From the NCBI GenBank assembly GCA_013812805.1, contig JACCSV010000096.1:1-15664 (forward strand): a DNA stretch of 15,664 bases, read 5' to 3'. Each line of letters opens with the position of its first letter. Position 1 is the first letter of the stretch. The position numbers were made by a program, and so were the translations under genes. This document shows, one piece after another, positions 6,193 to 14,053 of this stretch. This DNA comes from Sphingomonas sp. (lineage in GTDB: Bacteria; Pseudomonadota; Alphaproteobacteria; Sphingomonadales; Sphingomonadaceae). The notes below the pieces were generated by a model, which was not told where the DNA came from, did no database searches, and was given only the letters and a program-made list of their open reading frames with translations.

Positions 6193-6975
6193 ATGGCTCG
6201 CCGCCGCCAAATCTATGAAGGCAAGGCCAAGATCCTCTACGAGGGTCCCGAGCCGGGCACTTTAATCCAGTATTTCAAGGACGATGCGACCGCGTTCAAC
6301 GCCCAGAAGCGCGGCACGATCAGCGGCAAGGGCGTGCTCAACAATCGCATCTCCGAGCATATCTTCACCGCGCTGGGTGCGATCGGCGTGCCGACCCATT
6401 TCATCCGCCGGCTCAACATGCGCGAGCAATTGATCCGCCAGGTCGAGATCATCCCGATCGAAGTGGTGATCCGCAATGTCGCGGCGGGCTCGCTGTCCAA
6501 GCGCCTCGGGATCGAGGAAGGCACGCAGCTGCCGCGCACCATCATCGAATATTATTACAAGGACGACGCGCTGGGCGACCCGCTCATCGCCGACGAGCAT
6601 ATCGCCTGCTTCGGCTGGGCGACTCAGGAAGAGATGAACGACATCGCCGATATGGCGATCCGCGTGAACGACTTCATGTGCGGCATGTTCGCGGCGATCG
6701 GAATCCGGCTGGTCGACTTCAAGCTGGAGTTCGGCCGGGTCTGGGACGGCGATTATGCGCGGGTGATCCTCGCCGACGAGATCAGCCCCGACGGCTGCCG
6801 GCTGTGGGACCTCAAGTCGAACGAAAAGCTCGACAAAGACCGCTTTCGCCTCGACCTCGGCAACGTCGCCGAAGCCTATCAGGAAATTGCCCGCCGCCTC
6901 GGCCTGATGCCGGAAGGCGAGGAAGCGAACTCGGTGCTCGACTTCGACAGCCACCGGAAGAAGCGCGGGCGGTAG
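6193..6975 (+). CDS. purC: Phosphoribosylaminoimidazole-succinocarboxamide synthase (SAICAR synthetase)
   Basis: PurC catalyses the ATP-dependent joining of CAIR and L-aspartate to give SAICAR in cytoplasmic purine synthesis. The 260-residue product has the full family sequence: [11 protein letters not shown] near residue 8 (nucleotide-binding N-terminal loop), [29 protein letters not shown], the substrate-site segment [17 protein letters not shown] near 95-110, [10 protein letters not shown] near 175, and [13 protein letters not shown] near 195-208. Length is normal. A GGAGAG ribosome site lies about a dozen bases before the ATG. It has its own probable promoter and is separated from priA by a dispersed palindrome. 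The usual partner purS is not next to it here. Confidence 0.98.
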   Translation: MARRRQIYEGKAKILYEGPEPGTLIQYFKDDATAFNAQKRGTISGKGVLNNRISEHIFTALGAIGVPTHFIRRLNMREQLIRQVEIIPIEVVIRNVAAGSLSKRLGIEEGTQLPRTIIEYYYKDDALGDPLIADEHIACFGWATQEEMNDIADMAIRVNDFMCGMFAAIGIRLVDFKLEFGRVWDGDYARVILADEISPDGCRLWDLKSNEKLDKDRFRLDLGNVAEAYQEIARRLGLMPEGEEANSVLDFDSHRKKRGR

Positions 6976-6982
6976 CGCCCCC

Positions 6983-7057
6983 GTCATTGCGAGCGTAGCG
7001 AAGCAATCCAGGCTAGGCGCGACTGGATTGCTTCGTCGCTGCACTCCTCGCAATGAC
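6983..7057. repeat. Dispersed intergenic palindrome (REP-like element)
   Basis: The left arm begins GTCATTGCGAG (6983-6993) and ends with CGAAGCAATCCAG (6999-7011). The right arm is its complement: CTGGATTGCTTCG (7023-7035) and CTCGCAATGAC (7047-7057). The two stems are interrupted by unequal bulges, so the element folds into a long imperfect hairpin. The sequence is a widely scattered bacterial intergenic repeat. Its minus-strand reading gives the HCEECSDEAIQ-type peptide often seen at the ends of false gene calls. It starts 8 bases after purC and runs over the first ATG of the priA frame. Confidence 0.85.
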
Positions 7058-7064
7058 AGCCACG

Positions 7065-9233
7065 ATGACCGTCCCCCGCGCCCGCGTCGTGACCCTCAAT
7101 GCTGCGCTTGGGTCGCTCGACTATCGCGTGCCCACCGGCATGACCCTTCAGCCGGGCTCGGTGGTCGTCGCTCCGCTGGGGCCGCGGCAGCTGATCGGCG
7201 TCGCGTGGGATCCCGAGCGGCTGCCCGCCAAAGAGGTCGGTGACAACCGGCTTCGACCGCTCATCGCGGCGCTCGACGTCCCGCCGATCCCGGCGCCGCT
7301 GCGGCGGCTGTGCGAATGGACCGCGGATTATTATCTGAGCCCGCTGGCGGCGGTGCTGCGGATGGTACTGCCCTCCTCCGCCGCCCTCGACGGACCGCGG
7401 CAGCTGATCGAATATGCGCCGACCGGGCAGCCTCCCGAGCGGCTCACGCCCCAACGCGAGAAAGCCCTCACGGCGATTGCGGGACGCCAGGGGACGGTGC
7501 GCGAACTCGCGTCCGCTGCCGGCGTCAGCGACGCGGTGATGCGCGGCCTGGTCCACGCCGGGGCGCTCGGGCGGGTGCTGGTCGACGCCGACCGGCCGCT
7601 CCCCCAGCCCCATCCGGACCACGCTCCGCCTGACCTCACCGGCGAACAGCGCGAGGCCGCCACAAGCCTCGCCCGAGGCGTCGGCAAGGGCTTCGACCCG
7701 GTGTTGCTCGACGGAGTCACCGGCTCGGGCAAGACCGAAGTCTATTTCGAGGCCGTCGCCGAGGCGCTTCGCCAGCACCGGCAAGTGCTCGTCCTGCTGC
7801 CGGAAATCGCGCTCACAGAGCCGTTCCTGAAGCGCTTCGAGGCTCGCTTCGGATGCGCGCCGGTCGCCTGGCATTCCGACCTCCGCTCATCGCAGCGCCG
7901 CCGCGCCTGGCGGGGGATCGCGCATGGGGAGGCGAAGGTAGTGGTCGGCGCCCGCTCGGCGCTGTTCCTCCCCTACCCCGAGCTCGGCCTGATCGTCGTC
8001 GACGAAGCGCACGAGCCAAGCTTCAAGCAGGAGGATGGCGTCCACTACCACGCCCGCGACGTCGCCGTGATGCGGGCGATGTTCGAGGATATCCCGATCG
8101 TGCTCTCGTCCGCCACCCCCGCGATCGAAAGCCGGCATATGGTCGAGGTCGGCCGCTACCGCGAAGTCACCTTGGCCCATCGCTTCGCCGGAGCGTCGAT
8201 GCCCGAAATGCGCGCCATCGACTTGACCAGGGACCCGCCGCCCCGCGGCCGCTGGCTCGCGCCGAGCCTCGTCGCCGAGATCGAAACCAACCTTGAACGC
8301 GGCGAGCAGAGCCTGCTGTTCCTCAACCGGCGCGGCTTTGCGCCGCTGACGCTATGCCGCCACTGCGGCCACCGCTTCCAGTGCCCCAATTGCACCGCCT
8401 GGATGGTCGAGCACCGGCTGATGCACCGCCTTGCCTGCCATCATTGCGGCCATGTGATGCCGCCGCCGAGCGCCTGCCCGGAGTGCGGGGAGGAGGACAG
8501 CCTGGTGCCGTGCGGCCCCGGAGTCGAGCGAATCGCCGACGAGGTTGCCGAGCTATTCCCCGAGGCGCGTACCTCGATCGTCACCTCCGACACCATCTGG
8601 TCGCCGGCCCGCGCCGCCGAGTTCGTCAGTGCAATGGAGGCCGGCGAGATCGACATCGTCGTCGGCACTCAGCTGGTGACCAAGGGCTATCACTTCCCCA
8701 ACCTCACCCTGGTGGGGGTCGTCGATGCCGACCTTGGCCTCGCCGGCGGCGACCTTCGCGCCGCCGAGCGCAGCTTCCAACAGATCCAGCAGGTCGGCGG
8801 CCGCGCCGGGCGCGGCGACAAGCCTGGCCGAGTGCTAGTGCAGAGCCATGATCCGCAAGCACCGGTGATCGCGGCCCTGATTTCCGGCGACGCGGCAGGC
8901 TTCTACGCCGCCGAGACCGAAGCTCGGCGGGAAGCGGCGATGCCCCCGTTCGGCCGGCTAGCCGCGATCGTCGTCTCGGCAGAGGCCGCGGTAGAGGCCG
9001 AGGATGTTGCCCGCCGGATAGGCCATGCAGTGCCAAGCGTCGATGACATGGCGGTGTTCGGACCGGCCCCCGCGCCGCTGGCGATGCTCCGCGGCCGACA
9101 CCGCCAGCGGCTTCTGGTCCACGCCGCCCGCGCGCTCGACGTCCAGGACGTGATCCGCGAGTGGCTCGCAGGCGTCGAGTGGAGCTCCAAGGTCCAGGTC
9201 AGCGTAGACGTCGATCCCTACAGCTTTCTATAG
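7065..9233 (+). CDS. priA: Primosomal protein N' (replication restart helicase PriA)
   Basis: PriA recognises stalled forks and reloads the replicative helicase. The frame opens at ATG 7053 (726 residues), but that codon is part of the palindromic repeat. ATG 7065 (722 residues, MTVPRARVV) is the preferred start, although neither has a clear ribosome site. Using the 726-residue numbering, an N-terminal DNA-binding domain leads to Walker A GVTGSGKT (221-228) and DEAH (317-320). Eight zinc-binding cysteines are all present (C435, C438, C444, C447, C462, C465, C475, C478). The late helicase motif QQVGGRAGR is near 580 and the C-terminal domain ends DPYSFL. Length is close to that of the E. coli protein, and no key residue is missing. 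Upstream is purC; downstream, 58 bases on, the tandem metalloprotease paralogs begin. Confidence 0.97.
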   Translation: MTVPRARVVTLNAALGSLDYRVPTGMTLQPGSVVVAPLGPRQLIGVAWDPERLPAKEVGDNRLRPLIAALDVPPIPAPLRRLCEWTADYYLSPLAAVLRMVLPSSAALDGPRQLIEYAPTGQPPERLTPQREKALTAIAGRQGTVRELASAAGVSDAVMRGLVHAGALGRVLVDADRPLPQPHPDHAPPDLTGEQREAATSLARGVGKGFDPVLLDGVTGSGKTEVYFEAVAEALRQHRQVLVLLPEIALTEPFLKRFEARFGCAPVAWHSDLRSSQRRRAWRGIAHGEAKVVVGARSALFLPYPELGLIVVDEAHEPSFKQEDGVHYHARDVAVMRAMFEDIPIVLSSATPAIESRHMVEVGRYREVTLAHRFAGASMPEMRAIDLTRDPPPRGRWLAPSLVAEIETNLERGEQSLLFLNRRGFAPLTLCRHCGHRFQCPNCTAWMVEHRLMHRLACHHCGHVMPPPSACPECGEEDSLVPCGPGVERIADEVAELFPEARTSIVTSDTIWSPARAAEFVSAMEAGEIDIVVGTQLVTKGYHFPNLTLVGVVDADLGLAGGDLRAAERSFQQIQQVGGRAGRGDKPGRVLVQSHDPQAPVIAALISGDAAGFYAAETEARREAAMPPFGRLAAIVVSAEAAVEAEDVARRIGHAVPSVDDMAVFGPAPAPLAMLRGRHRQRLLVHAARALDVQDVIREWLAGVEWSSKVQVSVDVDPYSFL

Positions 9234-9258
9234 ACTTGCGAAAACAAGCGGTTAGATT
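9230..9258 (+). promoter_or_regulatory. Candidate promoter of the first metalloprotease paralog
   Basis: ATAGAC (9230-9235), 17 bases and TAGATT (9253-9258) form a weak sigma-70-like pair. The same words recur before the second paralog (ATAGAC at 10843-10848, TAGAAT at 10868-10873), where the spacing is 19. The duplicated segments share AAAACAA and TTAGA, so conservation supports the region more than the match to consensus does. The first box overlaps the priA stop codon. Confidence 0.35.
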
Positions 9259-9263
9259 GGCCA

Positions 9264-9286
9264 CCGGGCAAAGCCGGGGAGGGCTT
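9264..9286 (+). promoter_or_regulatory. Leader hairpin carrying the ribosome binding site, first copy
   Basis: AAGCC (9271-9275) and GGCTT (9282-9286) flank the loop GGGGAG, which holds the Shine-Dalgarno sequence 5 bases before the ATG. An alternative stem, CCGG (9264-9267) with CCGG (9274-9277), shares bases and would exclude the first. The same two-stem layout recurs before the second paralog. Confidence 0.4.
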
Positions 9287-9291
9287 CACCA

Positions 9292-10830
9292 ATGTACTTT
9301 CGCCAATTGTGCATCCTTATTGGGGGGCTGCTGCTGCTGTCTCCGGCGGCCGCACACGCCGAATGGCACCGCGCCACCAGCACGCACTTCGTCATTTACG
9401 CCGACCAGCACCCCGACAAGGTCCGCGACCTCGCAACGCGCCTCGAGCGGTTCGACAAGGCCGTACGCCTGCTTCGCAAGGCCCAGGATTACCCGCCGGC
9501 CGAAGGCAACAAGGTCACAATCTTCGTCGTCGAGGACCTCAAGGGCCTGCGGCGGCTGATTGGCGTCGGCGGCGGCATCGCCGGCCTTTACGAAGGGCGA
9601 GCAAGCGGCCCGATCGCGATCGTCCCGCGGACCACCGGCACCGGCCTCAAGGGCGAGATCAGGCCCGAGGCCGTCTTCTTCCACGAATATGCGCACCATC
9701 TGATGCTGCAGGACATCAATTACCCGATGCCGCAGTGGCTTTCGGAGGGCTTTGCCGAGTTCATGGGCGCGGCTCGGTTCACCGAGGATGGTGGAATCGG
9801 CCTCGGCCTCGTCCCTCGCCACCGTGAATATGGGCTCAAGCAGGCGGTCGAGGTGCCCCTCGATCAGCTTCTGACCGGCAACTACACTCGGCTGCACCAC
9901 GACCAAGTCGAAAATCTCTACGCGCGCGGCTGGCTCCTCTACCATTACCTCAACTTCGAGCCCTCGCGCCGCGGACAAATCGACAAATATTTGAAGGGGC
10001 TGGGGGCTGGCCTCGAGCCGCTCCAGGCTACGTACAATGCGTTCGGCGACTTGAAGAAGCTTGAAAAGGAGCTCACTTCGTATGGGGCGCGGCCCAAGCT
10101 GCACTACATCCAGCTGCCGGCGGGACATCTTCAGATTCGGCCGGTGGCGGTAACGCCGCTGTCCGTGGCGGAGGCGAAGATCTTCCCGATCTACATGCAG
10201 TCGAAGGTAGGCGTCACCGACAAAACCGCCGGCCCGCTCGCGACGAAGGCCCGGGCGATTGCCCAATATTATCCGACTGACCCGTTCGTGCAGGTCACGC
10301 TTGCCGAAACCGAGCTCGATGCGAAGAACTTCGATGCCGCCGAAGCCGCCGCCAGCCGTGCGCTGCAGGCGAACCCGCGATCAGTCGAGGCGATGATCTT
10401 CAGGGGCCGGGCAATCATGGAACGCGCAGCCGCGAACAAGCTGCCGGCGAGCGCCTGGGACGAGGCGCGCCGCTGGTTCATGGCCGCCAACAAGGTGGAA
10501 ACCGAAGACCCGGAGCCCCTAATGCTGTTCCACCAGAGCTTCGAACGGCAAGGAGTCGCCCCCACACCAAACGCCGCCTCGGCCCTTCATTACGCCTTGG
10601 CGCTATCGCCGCAGGACGCGGATCTCCGGCTGAAGTCCGCCGTCCAGCACATTCGAAACGGCAAGGGTCCCCAAGCGAGACGCACGCTGATGCCAATCGC
10701 CTGGCACCCGCACCGCAAGGGCGCCGCCGCAACCGCGCGCGAACTCATCAAGCTGCTCAACGCGGGCAAGACCAGCGAAGCGCTAGTGCTGGCAGCCAAG
10801 CAGCCCGAAAAAGAGGCGGAGGAGGACTAA
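9292..10830 (+). CDS. Exported zinc-metalloprotease-like TPR protein, first paralog
   Basis: The 512-residue protein has a clear Sec signal peptide (cleavage near AHA-E at residue 23). The mature part begins WHRATSTHFVIYAD and continues with a gluzincin-like core: HEYAHH (131-136) supplies two histidines and the catalytic glutamate, and WLSEGFAEF (149-157) supplies the likely third zinc ligand (E152 or E156). This matches the DUF1570 / peptidase MA-like group. The C-terminal third contains TPR-like helices (about 320-460: FVQVTLAETELDAKNFDAAE, AASRALQANPRSVEAMIFRG). Location is predicted to be periplasmic or secreted. The substrate is unknown; peptidase activity is inferred from motifs only. 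The gene follows priA by 58 bases with its own leader and is followed by a close paralog 78 bases on. Confidence 0.85.
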   Translation: MYFRQLCILIGGLLLLSPAAAHAEWHRATSTHFVIYADQHPDKVRDLATRLERFDKAVRLLRKAQDYPPAEGNKVTIFVVEDLKGLRRLIGVGGGIAGLYEGRASGPIAIVPRTTGTGLKGEIRPEAVFFHEYAHHLMLQDINYPMPQWLSEGFAEFMGAARFTEDGGIGLGLVPRHREYGLKQAVEVPLDQLLTGNYTRLHHDQVENLYARGWLLYHYLNFEPSRRGQIDKYLKGLGAGLEPLQATYNAFGDLKKLEKELTSYGARPKLHYIQLPAGHLQIRPVAVTPLSVAEAKIFPIYMQSKVGVTDKTAGPLATKARAIAQYYPTDPFVQVTLAETELDAKNFDAAEAAASRALQANPRSVEAMIFRGRAIMERAAANKLPASAWDEARRWFMAANKVETEDPEPLMLFHQSFERQGVAPTPNAASALHYALALSPQDADLRLKSAVQHIRNGKGPQARRTLMPIAWHPHRKGAAATARELIKLLNAGKTSEALVLAAKQPEKEAEED

Positions 10831-10881
10831 TTCACCTTTTTCATAGACGCGCGTGAAAACAAAGGATTAGAATAGCTTGAG

Positions 10882-10903
10882 TCGGTAAAGCCGAAGGGGG
10901 CTT
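10882..10903 (+). promoter_or_regulatory. Leader hairpin carrying the ribosome binding site, second copy
   Basis: AAGCC (10888-10892) and GGCTT (10899-10903) enclose the six-base loop GAAGGG, the same stem and loop size as in the first copy, again 5 bases before the ATG. The competing stem is TCGG (10882-10885) with CCGA (10891-10894). Compared with CCGG/CCGG in the first copy, one base pair has changed on both sides, keeping the pairing. Confidence 0.4.
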
Positions 10904-10908
10904 ACCAA

Positions 10909-12450
10909 ATGCGCGTGCTTTGCTTGTTCCTCCTCATGGCCGGATGGAGCGTCGTGCTCACGGGGACGGCGCATGCCAAATGGCACCGGGCCACTACCCC
11001 GCATTTCGTTATCTATGCGAATGAGGATGCAGCCAAGCTGCATGATCGCGCAACTCGGCTCGAAAAGGTGCGCCAGGCGGTTCACCTGCTGCGCAAGGTC
11101 AAGGACTACCCGCCGGGCGAAGGCAACAGGCTGACGGTGTTCGTGGTCGAGGATCTCAGCCACGTACAGCGGATGCTCAGGGCACCCGACCCTGGCATTT
11201 CAGGCTACTATCGCGGCCGCGCCAGCGGCCCGGTGATGCTGGTTCCGCGCTGGATGGGGGTGTGGCGCAAAGGGCAGCCGACGCCCGAGACCGTCTTCTT
11301 CCACGAATATGCGCATCATCTGCTGCTGCAGGACCTCAAGCACCCGCTGCCGCAGTGGCTATCCGAGGGCTTTGCTGAATTCGTCGGCCAGGCGAGGTTC
11401 ACCACAGTGGGCGGCATCGCTGTCGGCCACTTCCCCCGCCACCGCCAGTTCGGCCTCACGCAAGCCTTCGAAGTGCCGCTCGATCGACTGCTGACGGGCA
11501 ATTACGTAAGGCTGGACTCCGACCAGGTCGAAAATCTCTATGCCCGCGGCTGGCTGCTTTACCATTACCTTAATTTCGAACCGACGAGGCGCGGTCAGCT
11601 CGATCGTTATTTGACCGCGCTCGCTTCAGGCGACGAGCCGCTCAGGGCGGCTGTGACCGCCTTCGGTGACTTCAAGAAGCTGGAGAAGGACCTCACCGCT
11701 TACGCGCGTCGGCCCAAGCTGCACTATATCCAGATTCCGGCCACGAAGCTGAAGACAAGTCCGATTGCAATCAGGCCCCTCTCTCCCGCCGAGACGGATA
11801 TCCTTCCCCTCCACATCGAGTTGAAGGTAGGGGCGAGCGAAAGGGCGGCGAGGCGGCTGGCATGGCAGGCGAAATCGATCGCTAACCGCTATGCGAGCGA
11901 CCATTTCGTGCAGTTGGCGGTTGCCGAGATGGAACTGGAGGCCAAGAATGCCGATGCCGCCGAGGTCGCAGCGGATCGCGCGTTGCAAGCCAATCCGCGC
12001 TCGACGCAGGCGATGATCGTCAAGGGCCGCGCGATCATGGAGCGAGCCGCCGCCGGCAAGCTCCCGGCCAAGGCATGGAATGACGCCCGTCGCTGGATCA
12101 TGGCGGCAAACAAGATCGATACCGAAGACCCTGAACCCCTGGTGCTGTTTCACGAGAGCTTCGAGAGGCAAGGGCTGGCTCCGACCCCAGATGCAGTCGC
12201 GGCCCTGCATTACGCGCTGGCGCTCGCGCCACAGGACCAACACCTGCGGTTGAAATCAGCGGTCCAGCATCTGCGCCAAGGCAAGTTGGCGGAAGCAAAG
12301 CGCACGCTGATTCCGATCGCTTGGCACCCGCACAGAAAGGGAGCCGCGGCAAGCGCGCGTGAGCTGATGAAGCTGATAAACGAAGGTAAGATGAGGGAAG
12401 CGGTCCAACTCACCGCTCATAACCCGCCGGAAGAGGTGGAAGGACACTAG
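10909..12450 (+). CDS. Exported zinc-metalloprotease-like TPR protein, second paralog
   Basis: This 513-residue protein is a full-length paralog of its upstream neighbour. It has a signal peptide to AHA (residue 23), KWHRATTPHFVIYA, HEYAHH at 132-137, WLSEGFAEF with E153/E157, and the same TPR-like C-terminal region with HPHRKGAAASARELMKL near the end. All presumed zinc ligands are kept, so both copies look active. The two differ most in the segment before HEYAHH (about 80-125) and in the middle (about 225-320), where substrate choice might differ. It has its own promoter-like and leader sequences. Its stop codon TAG overlaps that of ada on the opposite strand in a shared CTAG. Function unknown. 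Confidence 0.85.
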   Translation: MRVLCLFLLMAGWSVVLTGTAHAKWHRATTPHFVIYANEDAAKLHDRATRLEKVRQAVHLLRKVKDYPPGEGNRLTVFVVEDLSHVQRMLRAPDPGISGYYRGRASGPVMLVPRWMGVWRKGQPTPETVFFHEYAHHLLLQDLKHPLPQWLSEGFAEFVGQARFTTVGGIAVGHFPRHRQFGLTQAFEVPLDRLLTGNYVRLDSDQVENLYARGWLLYHYLNFEPTRRGQLDRYLTALASGDEPLRAAVTAFGDFKKLEKDLTAYARRPKLHYIQIPATKLKTSPIAIRPLSPAETDILPLHIELKVGASERAARRLAWQAKSIANRYASDHFVQLAVAEMELEAKNADAAEVAADRALQANPRSTQAMIVKGRAIMERAAAGKLPAKAWNDARRWIMAANKIDTEDPEPLVLFHESFERQGLAPTPDAVAALHYALALAPQDQHLRLKSAVQHLRQGKLAEAKRTLIPIAWHPHRKGAAASARELMKLINEGKMREAVQLTAHNPPEEVEGH

Positions 12451-13511
12451 TCGATGCCGGGCAGTCCCGGCTGAGCTTCAGTCCGCCGCATCGCGACACC
12501 CTCGGCTTCCAGCAGCTTCTTCTTGTTGTCGAGCCCGCCACCGTAGCCGCCGAGGCTTCCATCAGAGCGGATCACTCGGTGGCAGGGGACCAGCACCGGC
12601 ACCGGATTCGAGCCGTTGGCGGTACCGACCGCCCGCACCGCTCCCGGAACGCCCACCGCGGCGGCGATGTCGGCATAGCTGCGAGTCTGGCCGAGCGGGA
12701 TCTTGCGAAGCTCGCGCCACACCGCTTCCTGGAACGCCGTTCCCCGCACGTCGAGCGGCACTTCAGCGGCTTGCGAGGGAGTTCGGATGGCGCTGAGCGC
12801 AGCTTCCACCCAGGGGGCGATCGTCCCGTCGTCGGCGCGGATGTCAGCATTGAGGAAACGCCGCCGAAGAGTGCTTTCATCTTCGCCGAACGTCAATCGG
12901 CAAATCCCCTTGTCGGTAGCGGCGATCAGCAGCCGACCCAGGTCGCTATCGACGATCACGAAGCGGATCACGTGGCCCCGACCGCCGTCGCGCCAGGCCG
13001 ACGGCGCCATTCCAAGCCGCTCTTTGGCATCGGCATAGAAGCGGCTAGGCGCCGCATAGCCGGCACCGTAGATCGCCTTGGTCACGCTCTCGCTCTCCTG
13101 CAGGCCACGCTCTGCCCGACGCGCGCGCAGGGCCCTCGCATACGCAGCCGGCGACACCCCGATATCCCGGGTAAACAGCCGCTGGAAATGGTGCGGCGCA
13201 TAGCCGACCGTCGCCGCCAGCGCAGCGAGGCCCGGCGGCTCCTCAGCCTGCTCGATCAGCTCGACAGCCCGGGCCACGGCCTCCCGGTCGCGGCCGACCT
13301 CGTCGGGCTTGCAGCGCAGGCACGGGCGGTAGCCGGCAGCCAGCGCGGCCGCCGCATCGGTGAAGAACTCAACGTTCTCGCGCCTCGGCCGGCGTGCCGG
13401 GCAGCTCGGTTTGCAGTAAATGCCGGTCGAGGTGACCGCTCCGATCACGCGCCCGTCGAACGAGCGGTCGCGCTGCTCGAACGCCTGCCATGCTGCGACG
13501 TCGCTGATCAT
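12447..13511 (-). CDS. ada: Bifunctional DNA repair methyltransferase / transcriptional regulator Ada
   Basis: Ada removes methyl groups from O6-methylguanine, O4-methylthymine and phosphotriesters and, once methylated, activates the adaptive response. The 354-residue length equals that of E. coli Ada, and all three parts are present. The N-terminal zinc domain has C33, C37, C64 and C67 (GIYCKPSCPAR and PCLRCKPD), where the first cysteine would take phosphotriester methyl groups. An AraC-type helix-turn-helix region lies at about 78-175 (ALAATVGYAPHHFQRLFTRD). The C-terminal methyltransferase carries PCHRV with acceptor C310. The gene overlaps the upstream DUF1203 gene by ATGA (13508-13511), so the two are probably translated together. 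It converges with the second metalloprotease paralog. Confidence 0.96.
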   Translation of the reverse strand: MISDVAAWQAFEQRDRSFDGRVIGAVTSTGIYCKPSCPARRPRRENVEFFTDAAAALAAGYRPCLRCKPDEVGRDREAVARAVELIEQAEEPPGLAALAATVGYAPHHFQRLFTRDIGVSPAAYARALRARRAERGLQESESVTKAIYGAGYAAPSRFYADAKERLGMAPSAWRDGGRGHVIRFVIVDSDLGRLLIAATDKGICRLTFGEDESTLRRRFLNADIRADDGTIAPWVEAALSAIRTPSQAAEVPLDVRGTAFQEAVWRELRKIPLGQTRSYADIAAAVGVPGAVRAVGTANGSNPVPVLVPCHRVIRSDGSLGGYGGGLDNKKKLLEAEGVAMRRTEAQPGLPGID

Positions 13512-13975
13512 GCCCGGTCCACCCTCGCGGCGAAGCAGCCGCGGATTGCATTATGGGCATGGAGGTACGCCGTCTCCGGCGCCTCGAACAGCCTACGGAT
13601 CGCCGTGTCGGCTTCCCCGGGCTGGGCGAGCACGGCATCGCTCATCATTCCGGCGGCATCGAAAGCGCGCAGCGACAAGATCCGACGCTCCAGCGCCGGG
13701 GGGAGCGCGTCGGTGACATCGGCAGGCTCGAGGGAACCCTCGGTAACGAAAATCGCGTGGCGGGCGCGATACGGGTTGGCGACATCGTGGCTGACGTGGT
13801 TGAGCAACAGCATGGTTTGGCCGAACTCCGCATCGTCGAGGCGGATCCGGCACGGGAAGCCCGGACTGCCGGTAACCGGCATGCGGATGGTGCCCTGCTT
13901 GGCGAGATCCTCATCGGCGAGGCGGTAGAGCGGAGCGAAGAGTGACGGCTCGAGCCCGCTGATTCGGTAGGTCAT
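13508..13975 (-). CDS. DUF1203 family protein
   Basis: The 155-residue protein has no signal or membrane segment and matches the DUF1203 pattern. It starts MTYRISGLEPSLFAPLYRL, contains PGFPCRIRLDDAEFGQTMLLLNH, then PYRARHAIFV, and ends AYLHAHNAIRGCFAARV. The function of the family is unknown. The stop overlaps the ada start by four bases, making a two-gene operon in which this is the first gene, so it may be made together with Ada under alkylation stress. A perfect TTGACA lies 18 bases before the ATG, but no -10 box fits behind it. Confidence 0.87.
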   Translation of the reverse strand: MTYRISGLEPSLFAPLYRLADEDLAKQGTIRMPVTGSPGFPCRIRLDDAEFGQTMLLLNHVSHDVANPYRARHAIFVTEGSLEPADVTDALPPALERRILSLRAFDAAGMMSDAVLAQPGEADTAIRRLFEAPETAYLHAHNAIRGCFAARVDRA

Positions 13976-14053
13976 GGCCCCGAGATAGGGTATGTCAATT
14001 TTTCACGCGTCCCGCGCCTTGCGCTCAAACTGCGGCCGCGCTTTCCCGCTCTC

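Larger units (their letters stand above)
9230..12450 (+). repeat. Tandem duplication: promoter, leader and gene twice over
   Basis: Two units of about 1.6 kb, 9230-10830 and 10843-12450, share promoter words, leader hairpin and coding sequence over their full lengths. By eye more than half the residues are identical. Differences are spread throughout and many are silent, so the duplication is old. Some stretches stay identical in DNA, for example 25 bases at 9671-9695 and 11291-11315 around the HEYAHH codons. Confidence 0.8.

Noticed and set aside
6984..7874. A 296-codon minus-strand open frame opposite priA
   Set aside because: It ends in the peptide encoded by the dispersed palindrome (HCEECSDEAIQ type), a known sign of false gene calls.
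9286..10266. A 326-codon minus-strand open frame opposite the first metalloprotease paralog
   Set aside because: It is a shadow of a conserved coding frame. A similar antisense frame occurs in the second paralog only because the sequences are related.
12579..13928. A 449-codon plus-strand open frame opposite ada and DUF1203
   Set aside because: It is antisense to two clearly recognised genes, has no family resemblance, and is Arg/Gly-rich as expected of a shadow frame in GC-rich DNA.
13993..13998. Perfect TTGACA on the minus strand before the DUF1203 gene
   Set aside because: A -10 box at normal spacing would fall on the start codon (ATGACC) and does not resemble the consensus, so no promoter is called.
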